DNA from: a virus
Strand: one strand, 5' to 3'
Length of the DNA: 21,217 nt
IMG/VR virus record: IMGVR_UViG_3300003322_001273
Location: 1-21,217 of that record
Both the position numbers and the translations under genes were made by a program. Numbering within the stretch: the first letter of the stretch is position 1; each line of letters opens with the position of its first letter. The notes beneath the pieces were generated by a model, which saw only the letters and a list, made by a program, of their open reading frames with translations, did no database searches and was not told where the DNA came from. Shown in pieces: positions 11,521 through 20,006 of this stretch.

Positions 11521-14500
11521 TAGCTACCCTCCCTCGTCGCTGATACCAGGTTCTTCGTCTGACGGTAGATCTCTGCCGTAGACAGTGCCTTCGGCGAATT
11601 GTTGATCTGGGTGTAATTATAAGTGGCGCCCGAGCCGTTCGTCCCGTCCGTGGTATCCGTCGTGTCACGGTTGCTTTCAAAACCACTATTGGCACTCTGG
11701 GCACTAGACCGGGTCGAACCCACAGCCAACGGCTGCAAGCTCAAAATATCGCTGATCGAGCTTGCGTCCTTCTGGACCTGCGACAAGTCCAACACCGGCG
11801 TAATCGTCGGGTTGAAATCGCCCAGTTCCGTGCCAAGAGCCGCAGCCAGACCTGTCAAGGGCTTCATCATGCTGTCCAGCGTGTCTTGCGCGACACCACC
11901 GGCCGCATTCGCCATCAGATGTCCGTATCGGTCGAAACCGACCACGCCACCCTGCACGATCATCTCAGACAGCCAGATCGCTTCCTTCGCCGGAGAATTC
12001 ACGCCGAAGAAGTGCAATACTTCATTCCAGGCTTGCTGAGCCATGGCCAACAGCTTACCGCCGACACGGCTGGCGAACGTACCCAAACCGTTGACAGTGC
12101 CTTGAATGATGGCCTCGGCAAGATTCGCACCCGCGTTGCCCATTTCTGGACCACCGGCGCGAATCGTCGCAGCAAGGCTGTTAATGAAGTTGATCGCGGT
12201 GTTCTTGGCTGCTTCCGCAACCTTGGCTGCGTTTTGCCCAATACCCTGGATGAACGCGATGACAACATTTGTGCCCGCATCGATCATGTCCCTCAGGTGA
12301 GCCGCGATCCCGTTCAAGAAACTGATCAGGATCTTGGAGCCCGAGTCCACCATCGACGGCATGTGCTCTGCGATGACCTGCAGCAGCCGATCGAGCAATT
12401 GGTAAATCGTGTCAACGACCTTGGGAATGACGTTGACGATCGCGTTCAGCAGAGAATCCATGACCGCAGTCATGGCGTCGAGCATCTTCGGAGCAGCTTG
12501 CGCGATGGTGAGCGTGAACGCCACAAGCCCCAGCGCCAACTGCGTAGCGACGTAGGGGATTGTCGTGGCCAGACCCAGAATTGCCGCGATTGTCACTGCG
12601 ATAGCAGCGGCGCCCACCGTAGCCAAGATCGACAGACCAGTTGCGAACGCGAGAACACCCACACCTGCTGCGGCAATACCAATGCCCAACAGGGTGACTG
12701 CGGCGCCCAATGCAACGATCACAACCACAACTGGGGCCAGAACAAGGCCTGCAGCACCCAGGATGACAAATATCCCCGCAAGCCCGACAAGACCCGCGAT
12801 GATATCGCCCCAGCTCATCGCACCCAGTTCCTTGAAGACCGGGATAAAGAGAGCGAGCGATGCAGCAGCGACTGCCAGAGCCAACGACCCCGGCAGTGTC
12901 CCATCCATCACAACAAGAGCAGCAGCGATGATGATCAGAGACCCGGCAAGGGTGATGAGCCCCTTCGCGATCTCTTCCCAGCTCATCTTAGCCATCTTGC
13001 CGAGAACGTTCCCGACAATCTCCAACGAGGCAGCCGTCACGAGGATAGCTGCAGCGCTGAAGATGGCGCCCTGTGGCAGCAGAGCCAGAGCGGTACTGAT
13101 CGCAAATATGGACCCACCCAGAACAGTCAGACCTCGACCAATCTGGTCCCATTCCAAGCTAGACATCTTCTTGACGGCATCAGCAATGATCTCGAGCGCT
13201 GTACTGACGATCAGAACACCCGCGGCCTTGAACACTGCCCCCTGAGGAAGCAGATTCATCGCGCCGGTCAGAATGCCCAAACCACCTGCAACGCCAGCGA
13301 GGCCCTTGGCCATGCTCTTCAGGTCGAACTTTGAGAAATCACTGACAGCCAGCGCGAGGATTCGCAGACCGGTTGCCAGAAGAATGATGCCGGCGCCTTG
13401 GGTGATACCACCCTTGTCTGCTTCGGCGAATTTGGTGAACAACGTCAGCGCTGCAAGGAGCGTGCTGACACCCACAAGGCCCTTAGCTAGCTCTTCCCAT
13501 CCCAGGCCACTCAGTGCTTGCACCGACGTGACCAGGATACGAACAGCTGCAGCCATTAGTGTGAGTGCGGCGCCGCTTCGGATCATTCCCGGTGCGGCAG
13601 CGTCCATACCCTTGCTGACCAAGATCAAATCGCCCAGCAGAACTGTCACCGCGATTAAACCCTTGGTGAGTTCATTGAAGGGCATCCTGCCGAGGGTCGC
13701 TACGCTGATCGACAGAACATCGATCGCTGCGGCCAGCAAGATCAATCCGGCAGCAAGTACTCCTATTTTGAGCGCTGAACCCGTGGTCGTGATTTTGTTG
13801 AAAGCAAAGAACGCCGCGCCAAGCTGAGCGAACAAACCAGCGATGGCAGCGGAGCCTCGAGTCAGACCTGCGGCATCGATCTTGGACAGACCGATCAAGG
13901 CCAGTGTCAGAACACCCACTGCAAGAGCAATGCCGAGAAGTGCTGTGGCATTCAGAGAATTCTGCATGCCCTTGAGAGCGCCAGTGAAGCCCTCAAGCGC
14001 CTCAGTGATTCCCTTGAACAGGCCCCCGCCATCATTGAAGATGCCCGTAGCCTTCTTGACGAAACCCTTGATCTGCAGGATCAGAGCAGCGAAAACTCCG
14101 GTCCCAATGGCTTTGAGAACCGAGTCGAAGTCGAAACCGCCGGAGAAGACGCCTCTAATCGCTTCACCAACGCCGCTTGCCCACTGAATGAACTTCTGCG
14201 TGATCTGGCCAATCTTGTCGGCAACTTCTTGGAACACATCGCCGAGGTGAGACCAGAATCTTTCGATCTTCTGCCCAAGCTCCTGCAGCGGGGACAGAAC
14301 TTGGGTCATTCCGCCAACGGAGTTCTTGAGAGCGTCTCCGCCCTTGTTGGCGTTCTTGAACAGCTCACCCAGTACAGAAGACAGCGCCTTGAACAAGGCG
14401 ATCGGCACTGCAAGGATCTTCTCGAGCCCATCGAAGAACTTCGTGAAGCCTTGGCCATCCTCAATCGCCTTGTGGAGTGCGACGAGGAAGTCACCGACCC

Positions 14501-15953
14501 GAGCGGTGAATCTGAGGAAACCGCCAGATCCCTCAGTCAACTTTCCGATCAGATCGCCGATAAACCGGGCGCCTGCCTTGATGAGATCCCAGCCAATTCC
14601 CAGGATCGCAAAGAACCCGGCGAATGTGCGCTTGATCTCATCAGCAGTATCTGCTCCTATTTTGAGCTTTGCCGTGAAGTCTCGAAATGCGGCCGACAGA
14701 TCAGCAAGGTTCTTGCCGGTCGTCGGCGGGAAGATCTCGACGAAAGCGTCCTTGATCGGCTTGAGAATGCCGAGCAGCGCATTGAAGGCGTTCGTGATGC
14801 CATCAATGACAGCTGTTCGACCACCGAGGTCCTTCCACTGCTGCAGCATTCCATTGAAAGCCTGGAACGAGTTCTGGATCATTCCACCCAGAACATTGTT
14901 CACATCAGTGAAGAGACTCTTCGCTTCGTCGAAGTTACCAAAGACAATCTGCCAAGCCTGTGCCCATCCAGAACCCACAGCCTCACGCAGAGTGTCGAGC
15001 AGCTGAGACATGGTCTTGACCTTGGTGGCGGCATCCACCGCGGTCTTGGCCATCTCTTGGATGCCCTTGATTTGCTGCTGGGTGTAGCCCATCGACTTGA
15101 GCTGATCGTCGGTGAGCTCACCCGTGAACTTGCTGAGTGTCTCTGTCAGGATCTGACCGGTCAACCAGCCCTTTTGGAGGCTGTTCCGGAACGATCCTTC
15201 GTCCTTGATAATCTTATCGACGGCAACACCATGCACTCGAGCGGTCTCCACCAGAGCTTCCTGGAAGACCTTACCGCCCATGCCAGCATTGACGACGCTG
15301 TTCCAGTCTTCCAACGTGACCTTGCCCGCGGCCAGAGCCTGCGAGAGCTGGTACATCGCTGTAGAAGCCTGTTGCGCGTTCGAGCCTGAGATCGCAGCAA
15401 GGTTAGCGATACCCTTGATTGCCTGCGTCGCGGTATCCAGACTCACACCGGCAGCCGTGAAGGTACCGATGTTCTGCGTCATCTGCTGGAAATTGTAAAT
15501 CGTCTGGTCTGAATAGTGGTTCAGATTGTTCAGGGCGTCATTGACCTTGGCGAGGCCTTCGGCGCCCTTCAGACCAGTATTGGCGAGAATGGTTTGGATC
15601 GAACCTAGCTGATCCTCATACTCGCTAAAACCTTCCATGATCGGGTCGATCGTCAACGACTTCGCGAGGCTGAGGCCCGCGTCGACTGCTCTGTTGACGA
15701 TATTCGATAGCGCGGTGATCGCAGCGATCTGGAGAGCACTGAATTTTGCCGCAAGCGCGGAAACTTGGTTCTGCGGCTGAGATGTATCTATCTTGTTGAG
15801 CGAACTGTTGACACCTTCGAGACCCTGGGAGGCACCCTCCAGTTTCAGCGCCTTGTTCAACGCCTGAAGGAGTGACATCAGGTTGTTGGCACCACTGGCG
15901 AACGCTTGACTGTCGAGAGTCATACGAACAATACGTTCTTCAATGTTGCTCAT
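11520..15953 (-). CDS. Tape measure protein (1477 aa)
   Basis: It sets tail length and leaves the tail at DNA injection. Residues 1-60 form a helical start. The tape-measure N-terminal domain follows (LTIDPIMEGFSEYEDQLGSI, NLNHYSDQTIYNFQQMTQNI, AISGSNAQQASTAMYQLSQAL, WNSVVNAGMGGKVFQEAL). Then comes a helical stretch with LREAVGSGWAQAWQIVFGNF, a very hydrophobic repeat region (about residues 685-1050), and a C-terminal end with YNYTQINNSPKALSTAEIYR that is typical of these proteins. The ATG at 15953 is chosen over 15974 because it overlaps the upstream TGA as ATGA. The hydrophobic segments could insert into the host membrane. Confidence 0.93.
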   Translation of the reverse strand: MSNIEERIVRMTLDSQAFASGANNLMSLLQALNKALKLEGASQGLEGVNSSLNKIDTSQPQNQVSALAAKFSALQIAAITALSNIVNRAVDAGLSLAKSLTIDPIMEGFSEYEDQLGSIQTILANTGLKGAEGLAKVNDALNNLNHYSDQTIYNFQQMTQNIGTFTAAGVSLDTATQAIKGIANLAAISGSNAQQASTAMYQLSQALAAGKVTLEDWNSVVNAGMGGKVFQEALVETARVHGVAVDKIIKDEGSFRNSLQKGWLTGQILTETLSKFTGELTDDQLKSMGYTQQQIKGIQEMAKTAVDAATKVKTMSQLLDTLREAVGSGWAQAWQIVFGNFDEAKSLFTDVNNVLGGMIQNSFQAFNGMLQQWKDLGGRTAVIDGITNAFNALLGILKPIKDAFVEIFPPTTGKNLADLSAAFRDFTAKLKIGADTADEIKRTFAGFFAILGIGWDLIKAGARFIGDLIGKLTEGSGGFLRFTARVGDFLVALHKAIEDGQGFTKFFDGLEKILAVPIALFKALSSVLGELFKNANKGGDALKNSVGGMTQVLSPLQELGQKIERFWSHLGDVFQEVADKIGQITQKFIQWASGVGEAIRGVFSGGFDFDSVLKAIGTGVFAALILQIKGFVKKATGIFNDGGGLFKGITEALEGFTGALKGMQNSLNATALLGIALAVGVLTLALIGLSKIDAAGLTRGSAAIAGLFAQLGAAFFAFNKITTTGSALKIGVLAAGLILLAAAIDVLSISVATLGRMPFNELTKGLIAVTVLLGDLILVSKGMDAAAPGMIRSGAALTLMAAAVRILVTSVQALSGLGWEELAKGLVGVSTLLAALTLFTKFAEADKGGITQGAGIILLATGLRILALAVSDFSKFDLKSMAKGLAGVAGGLGILTGAMNLLPQGAVFKAAGVLIVSTALEIIADAVKKMSSLEWDQIGRGLTVLGGSIFAISTALALLPQGAIFSAAAILVTAASLEIVGNVLGKMAKMSWEEIAKGLITLAGSLIIIAAALVVMDGTLPGSLALAVAAASLALFIPVFKELGAMSWGDIIAGLVGLAGIFVILGAAGLVLAPVVVVIVALGAAVTLLGIGIAAAGVGVLAFATGLSILATVGAAAIAVTIAAILGLATTIPYVATQLALGLVAFTLTIAQAAPKMLDAMTAVMDSLLNAIVNVIPKVVDTIYQLLDRLLQVIAEHMPSMVDSGSKILISFLNGIAAHLRDMIDAGTNVVIAFIQGIGQNAAKVAEAAKNTAINFINSLAATIRAGGPEMGNAGANLAEAIIQGTVNGLGTFASRVGGKLLAMAQQAWNEVLHFFGVNSPAKEAIWLSEMIVQGGVVGFDRYGHLMANAAGGVAQDTLDSMMKPLTGLAAALGTELGDFNPTITPVLDLSQVQKDASSISDILSLQPLAVGSTRSSAQSANSGFESNRDTTDTTDGTNGSGATYNYTQINNSPKALSTAEIYRQTKNLVSATREGS
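12800..13900 (-). repeat. Six or so imperfect ~57-residue hydrophobic repeats in the tape measure
   Basis: Each unit opens with an aromatic or polar pair and an E/D-L/I-x-KGL box: FNELTKGL, WEELAKGL, LKSMAKGL, WDQIGRGL, WEEIAKGL, WGDIIAGL. Two hydrophobic helices follow, often with LPQGA between them, and the unit closes on a short VxxLGxM-type stretch. The units are diverged, so this is an old duplication. Confidence 0.7.
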
Positions 15954-16333
15954 GCAGAAGTCACCGCCTTCCATACAGTGTCTCGGATGCTGTCAAATAT
16001 AGGACGCATGGCCGGATTGATGTAGTCCCGACCTTGAATATAACCGCCGGTTCCCGTGCCGTGACCATATTGGATCATCAGCGCGACAGGGAATCCGTTT
16101 TCCACATCGGAGTTCGTCCACCCGATGAGAACTTTTCCTGCAGAATGCTCGATCTGATACCCCCATGAATTCGCGGCTAGGCCGGAATCGCGTGGAGTCG
16201 ATGCGATGAGTGCGTGGACTCCCTTTTGGGCTTCCTGTTCGCAGATCTTCGCAATCGCCGAATCGATCTTCGTCATCTGCTGCAGGAATTTCAGCGTTTT
16301 GCTGAAATCGCCTGAGGACGAAACGGAGAACAC
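15950..16333 (-). CDS. HK97 gp10-like tail completion / neck protein (127 aa)
   Basis: A soluble protein with a helical N-terminal half (FLQQMTKIDSAIAKICEQEAQ), then TPRDSGLAANSWGYQI, FPVALMIQYGHGTGTGGYI and a NPAMRPIFDSIRDTVWKAV helix at the end. The order RDTGxxxxSW ... QYGxxxxG ... FxxA is the HK97 gp10-like pattern of proteins that join head and tail. The start is GTG at 16333 with AAGGAGG upstream. Its place just before the tape measure, away from the other neck genes, is unusual. Confidence 0.75.
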   Translation of the reverse strand: MFSVSSSGDFSKTLKFLQQMTKIDSAIAKICEQEAQKGVHALIASTPRDSGLAANSWGYQIEHSAGKVLIGWTNSDVENGFPVALMIQYGHGTGTGGYIQGRDYINPAMRPIFDSIRDTVWKAVTSA

Positions 16334-16342
16334 ACGTCCTCC

Positions 16343-17497
16343 TTAGTCACTCAGTCGCGTGATGATGAAATCGCAGCGGTTGCCGAACGTGCCGTCCGCT
16401 TCATCGGTCGAGTTCGCCGACAGCGGCTGATACGCTGCGCCCACCGTGTCGCCAGCAGAGAAACGACGCTGAACAACGGCAGCTCCTGCCGCGAGTGCCG
16501 GGGCATTGCAGTACTTGGTGGCGCCAGTGGTCGTGTTGTCGTTGACCATCTTGACGATATACAGCGCGGCCGTGACGCTGCCGGTCGTGGGAATGTTGGC
16601 TTGGATCAGGTACTCACCATCCTTGTTGATGGTGACCCGTCGAGCAGTCGCGAGTCCGTTGACCGGCATGCTGAACCATTCGTGATCCGGATTCCACACG
16701 TCCGGGCTTGTGGTGTCTTCGGTAGTCCATGGAATCGGCGTCTCGGCGCCCGATGTGTATGTCGTACCGGTCGTCTTGTACACACGGCACTTGGGCAGAC
16801 GCTTGTGCGCGTTCCGGCCGAGGCCCATCCATGTGTTCGTAGCTGTCTTGACGAGCCGGACAGCCCCGTATCCAGGATATGCGATGTACGAACCGTTCAA
16901 CGTAACGCCAGCAGCGCCGACCACCTTGGCGCCACCCACGCCAATAGAAAGAACCTCCACAACAGAACCCACCGGGAAAGCCACCGTGGCATTCGCCGGA
17001 ATCGTGACCACCACGTTGGTTGTCAGCGACGAATTGTTGACTGCGACGATCTTCGATTGGTCCGTCAACGCCAGTGTGACGGCAGCAGTGACCGTCTGCG
17101 AAATGGTCGTCAGAACCAGTGCCGCAGCCTGAGCATCGAGCTGTGACTTCTGAATCAGATCGTCTGTCGCCGTACCAGCCGCAGCTTTCGCACGTCCGTC
17201 ACTAAGTCGCTTGACGAACTTGTCTGCAGTTGCCGCCGTATCTCCGTCAGTGTACTTGACAAGACTGCTGACACTAACACCACCAACCAACGCTGAGTTG
17301 GCGGCGGTGCCAAGAATAGGCAGATAGTTGCTCGCGAAAGCCACCGGAAGGTCGACCCAATGGCTCGTGCCGTTTCCGATCTTGATGATGCCGGTATCGG
17401 TCGTGACGCCAAGTTCACCATCTCCCAGAATGACGTTGCTGGTAGCCCAACTCGCCGCAGTGGCGCGCCGTTGCTTCATTTGCGTACCGACTGCCAT
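16343..17497 (-). CDS. Fibre / receptor-binding-type virion protein with C1q-like end (384 aa)
   Basis: The N-terminus (about residues 7-47) shows a tail-fibre attachment motif: KQRRATAASWATSNVILGDG, then ELGVTTDTGIIKIGNG. A helical stretch (about 110-145) may trimerise. A beta-rich middle with VVVTIPANATVAFPVGSVVE precedes a C-terminal domain of about 140 residues ending RRFSAGDTVGAAYQPLSAN and CDFIITRLSD, which looks like a C1q/TNF-type jelly roll. The start at 17497 shares one base with the preceding stop (TAATG). Fibres usually lie after the hub gene; here it precedes the tape measure. A role in adsorption is likely but not proved. Confidence 0.72.
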   Translation of the reverse strand: MAVGTQMKQRRATAASWATSNVILGDGELGVTTDTGIIKIGNGTSHWVDLPVAFASNYLPILGTAANSALVGGVSVSSLVKYTDGDTAATADKFVKRLSDGRAKAAAGTATDDLIQKSQLDAQAAALVLTTISQTVTAAVTLALTDQSKIVAVNNSSLTTNVVVTIPANATVAFPVGSVVEVLSIGVGGAKVVGAAGVTLNGSYIAYPGYGAVRLVKTATNTWMGLGRNAHKRLPKCRVYKTTGTTYTSGAETPIPWTTEDTTSPDVWNPDHEWFSMPVNGLATARRVTINKDGEYLIQANIPTTGSVTAALYIVKMVNDNTTTGATKYCNAPALAAGAAVVQRRFSAGDTVGAAYQPLSANSTDEADGTFGNRCDFIITRLSD

Positions 17498-18246
17498 TAC
17501 GCCGCACCTCCGTCGATGGTCTGATCGACCGTAGTAGTGGGTGTACCGGCGTCGTAGCTCGCGAAGACCGGTGTGAGTGGTGAACCTGCGTCGTACACCG
17601 TATCCGCGTACGAATCGAACATGAAGAACAGCTCGTCCGGCGCCGGAAGCGACGCATCAGTCGTATCAGTACCGTAGAGAAGATCTTCGAGATCCTGCAG
17701 AAGCCCCGAGGGAATATCGCGAGTATCGATGTAAAAATGCGCTGTCGGCCTATAGCCGCTGACAGCAACACCACGCGATGTGATCTTCCAGCTGAACGTC
17801 AAAGGCTCTATCTGATCGGACAGGGTCTTGTACGCTCGGTCAGACGGCTCAGCCGTGAGATTGTAGAGGAAATGGATCTTGTACGCCGAATCCAATCCCA
17901 GCAGATCGTCGCCGATCTTGGTGCGATACACCATGTTGAACGGCTTTCGCCGCTGTTTGGTGATACGCAAGCCATTGTCGGCACGAGCAGTGCCATCACA
18001 GCGCTCGAATTCGGTAGGATACGTGTAAGCTTCGAGTGTTCCTTCGAATTCTTCTGGCGTGCTTCGATTGCTGATCTTGACGCCATCGAGATACCGGGGT
18101 GAGGATTCGCCACCGGACTGAGTGTGACTGAAACCCACCAGTCCATTCCAAGGAACGCCAGAAAGGCCGTTGATGTACAACACGGCTCGATCGGCGCCAG
18201 CCTCGAAGAAGCGTTCGCCAGTTCGATCCCAGTCCAGTCTCGTCAT
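17497..18246 (-). CDS. Second major-tail-like protein (paralog, 249 aa)
   Basis: It matches the major tail protein over most of its length. Shared blocks are LDWDRTGERFFEAGADRAVLY with LQWDKTGERTFETGVRQGVLY, then GVPWNGL/GVAWNGL, EAYTYPTEFE/EAFTYPVEFE, VYRTKIGDD/CYRTIVGND, YKIHFLYN/YKLHLIWG, DLLYGT/GYLYGT and LPAPDE/LPSPAD. It lacks the Ig-like C-terminal domain and instead ends in a short Thr/Asp/Gly-rich tail. A second tube protein could form the tube end next to the tip or neck, or be a minor tube component. AAGGAGG stands before the ATG at 18246. Confidence 0.78.
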   Translation of the reverse strand: MTRLDWDRTGERFFEAGADRAVLYINGLSGVPWNGLVGFSHTQSGGESSPRYLDGVKISNRSTPEEFEGTLEAYTYPTEFERCDGTARADNGLRITKQRRKPFNMVYRTKIGDDLLGLDSAYKIHFLYNLTAEPSDRAYKTLSDQIEPLTFSWKITSRGVAVSGYRPTAHFYIDTRDIPSGLLQDLEDLLYGTDTTDASLPAPDELFFMFDSYADTVYDAGSPLTPVFASYDAGTPTTTVDQTIDGGAA

Positions 18247-18255
18247 CGCACCTCC

Positions 18256-18789
18256 TTACCCGGTTGTGTTGTATTGCGCCAGGCGCTGACGATTCAGTGC
18301 GCGACGATCCGCCAGATTCGGCTTGGTTTTCTTCGGCGGGGTGTTCTTGAGGTTGATGACACGAATCAACGTGATCAACCGGTTCAAATGCCAGTGCTGA
18401 AACTCCACCGGCACGTTGAGCGAGATCATCCAGTAGTAGATTAGCTCGGTCGTGATGATTTCCCGGGATGGCGCCCCCTGGGAATCCTGCCGAAACGTCG
18501 TCGCGGTGGCCTCATCGAGAATGTAAGCCTGGATCTTCTCGATGTGCTGTTGAACGAGTTTGGAGAAAACCTCCGGAGGCAATTCACCCTCGAGAATCAT
18601 GCATCGAATGTAGGAAATCGTCTGTTCGGAAGTCTTCTCTTTCTTGGAGAGAAACGCTTCCTTCCAGATTGACTCCCATTTTGACGCGGAGACCAAGGAA
18701 TGCTCGAGCTTGACCTTGACAGACTCCGTAAGGAACCTGTCATCCTCTTCGTCGAAGGATTCCTGCATGACGACGTCGAGTTCGAGCAT
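18256..18789 (-). CDS. Tail assembly chaperone
   Basis: A 177-residue helical protein with LTESVKVKLEHSLVSASKWE, WKEAFLSKKEKTSEQTISYI and IITTELIYYWMISLNVPVEF, then WHLNRLITLIRVINLKN. These are the hallmarks of the tail assembly chaperone family of this phage group, which keeps the tape measure soluble until the tube grows. Siphophages often make a longer form by frameshift, but only nine bases separate its stop from the next gene, and no extended second frame is seen, so one product is likely. An AGGAGG site lies before the ATG at 18789. Confidence 0.8.
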   Translation of the reverse strand: MLELDVVMQESFDEEDDRFLTESVKVKLEHSLVSASKWESIWKEAFLSKKEKTSEQTISYIRCMILEGELPPEVFSKLVQQHIEKIQAYILDEATATTFRQDSQGAPSREIITTELIYYWMISLNVPVEFQHWHLNRLITLIRVINLKNTPPKKTKPNLADRRALNRQRLAQYNTTG

Positions 18790-18807
18790 TCCTTGCCTCC
18801 TGTCTCA

Positions 18808-19023
18808 TCACGAGTAGATGATTCCCCACTGAGTCTGCTGCTCGGCCGGGAACTTGTAGCCAGTGGCCGGCTTGGCCTTGACCAGCTTGTTGGACGTGAT
18901 CGGGCCGAAGTCGCCGGCCGGCACGAGAGCGCCGTCGATGTAGTACTCGACACCCGTGACGGACGGGATGGTGATGAGATCGGTCGATGCGTTGTACGTC
19001 GGCGCCGTCGGAGTGGCCGTGGT
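18808..19023 (-). repeat. Ig-like domain coding segment shared with the capsid gene (tail copy)
   Basis: It encodes PTAPTYNAST, LITIPSVTGVEYY, KAKPATGYKFP and a final W. It corresponds to 20327-20572 in the capsid gene. A 22-base stretch is identical between the copies (18956-18977 and 20505-20526), covering the ITIPSVT region. Confidence 0.75.
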
Positions 19024-19695
19024 CAGCGTGCCGGCCATGATCATGATGACGTCGGCCGGGCTGGGCAGCCGCGGGTCGTCCGCGATCGTGCCGTACAGAT
19101 AGCCCTCGAGGGTGGCCAGCTTGGCCGGGTCCGTGCCGATGCTGCTGATCGTCATCGTCGAGGTCGGCTTGTAGGTCACACCGAGCACGGTGCCGACCGC
19201 CACCGGAGTGGTGGACACGCCCCACGAGAATCCGATCGGCGACGGGGTGTCGTTGACGGTGGCGAACGCCTTCTCCGAGGGAGCCGCCAGGGCACCCCAG
19301 ATGAGGTGCAGCTTGTAGCCGTACTCGTTCCCGTCCACGTCGTTGCCCACGATCGTGCGGTAGCACAGGCCGAACGTCTTGCGCGGCTGCTGCCCGATCG
19401 TCACGCCGGGAGTCGGCGACGCCGTGCCATCGTTCTGCTCGAACTCGACGGGGTAGGTGAAAGCCTCGATGGTGCCATCGAAGGTCTCGGCCGACAGCAG
19501 GTTCAGGTACACCTGGTCATCGGCGTACTGCTTGTTGGACTCGGCGCCACCCGGGCTCTCCGTGACGGTCGTGAGGCCGTTCCACGCCACACCCGGGGTG
19601 TACTCGCCGGTGTCGTCGAGCTGGTAGAGCACGCCCTGCCGAACACCGGTCTCGAACGTGCGCTCACCGGTCTTGTCCCACTGAAGAACGGTCAT
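18808..19695 (-). CDS. Major tail protein with C-terminal Ig-like domain (295 aa)
   Basis: The tail tube subunit. The N-terminal 220 residues form the tube fold seen in this group (LQWDKTGERTFETGV, EAFTYPVEFEQNDG, RKTFGLCYRTIVGNDVDG, LEGYLYGT). The last about 71 residues, from TTATPTAPTYNAST, form an Ig-like domain with ITIPSVTGVEYYIDG and a final GYKFPAEQQTQWGIIYS. That domain also ends the capsid protein. It should decorate the outside of the tail. Position after the tail terminator and before the chaperone fits. The start at 19695 follows AAAGGAAG. Confidence 0.9.
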   Translation of the reverse strand: MTVLQWDKTGERTFETGVRQGVLYQLDDTGEYTPGVAWNGLTTVTESPGGAESNKQYADDQVYLNLLSAETFDGTIEAFTYPVEFEQNDGTASPTPGVTIGQQPRKTFGLCYRTIVGNDVDGNEYGYKLHLIWGALAAPSEKAFATVNDTPSPIGFSWGVSTTPVAVGTVLGVTYKPTSTMTISSIGTDPAKLATLEGYLYGTIADDPRLPSPADVIMIMAGTLTTATPTAPTYNASTDLITIPSVTGVEYYIDGALVPAGDFGPITSNKLVKAKPATGYKFPAEQQTQWGIIYS

Positions 19696-19706
19696 GCCAC
19701 TTCCTT

Positions 19707-20006
19707 TCAGAAGTATAGGTTGAACACATCGTGGTTCAAACCGTTAGCTGCAAAATTGCGTTCATGAACGCACGAAGACAGTGCCGCAATGGCGTTGAAC
19801 GCCGTGTCATCAGGATTCGTGGATATCAATGTCAGTTGGTATTGCTTTGTCACCGTGTACGGCTTGTCGTTTGCGAACTTAGTATCCGCGCGTGCGCGCT
19901 CATACACGATAGCGGGGTAATCCATCTGCACATCATCGGGAGGTTGGAAATATACGTTCGGAACGATTCCCTTAAGAATCAACTGCAGCCGATCCCGGCG
20001 GTCCAT
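19707..20006 (-). CDS. Tail terminator protein (99 aa)
   Basis: A small alpha/beta protein: DRRDRLQLILKGIVPNVYF, then QMDYPAIVYERARADTKFAN, TKQYQLTLISTNPD and a final helix and strand. The layout (helix, PxxVYxR strand, KxYQLTxISxxPD strand, final helix) is that of the protein that caps the finished tail before it joins the head. Position right before the major tail gene agrees. The ATG at 20006 is chosen with GGAGG eight bases upstream. The GTG three codons earlier is too close to that site. It overlaps the preceding gene by 35 bases. Confidence 0.75.
   Translation of the reverse strand: MDRRDRLQLILKGIVPNVYFQPPDDVQMDYPAIVYERARADTKFANDKPYTVTKQYQLTLISTNPDDTAFNAIAALSSCVHERNFAANGLNHDVFNLYF

Noticed and set aside
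11886-13334. 482-aa plus-strand ORF (and others to 15389) opposite the tape measure
   Set aside because: Antisense shadows of the tape measure; compositions rich in Arg, His, Asp and Gln with no recognisable pattern or ribosome site.
18247-18300. Programmed frameshift in the tail assembly chaperone
   Set aside because: No slippery sequence with a following open frame could be found; only nine bases separate its stop from the next gene.
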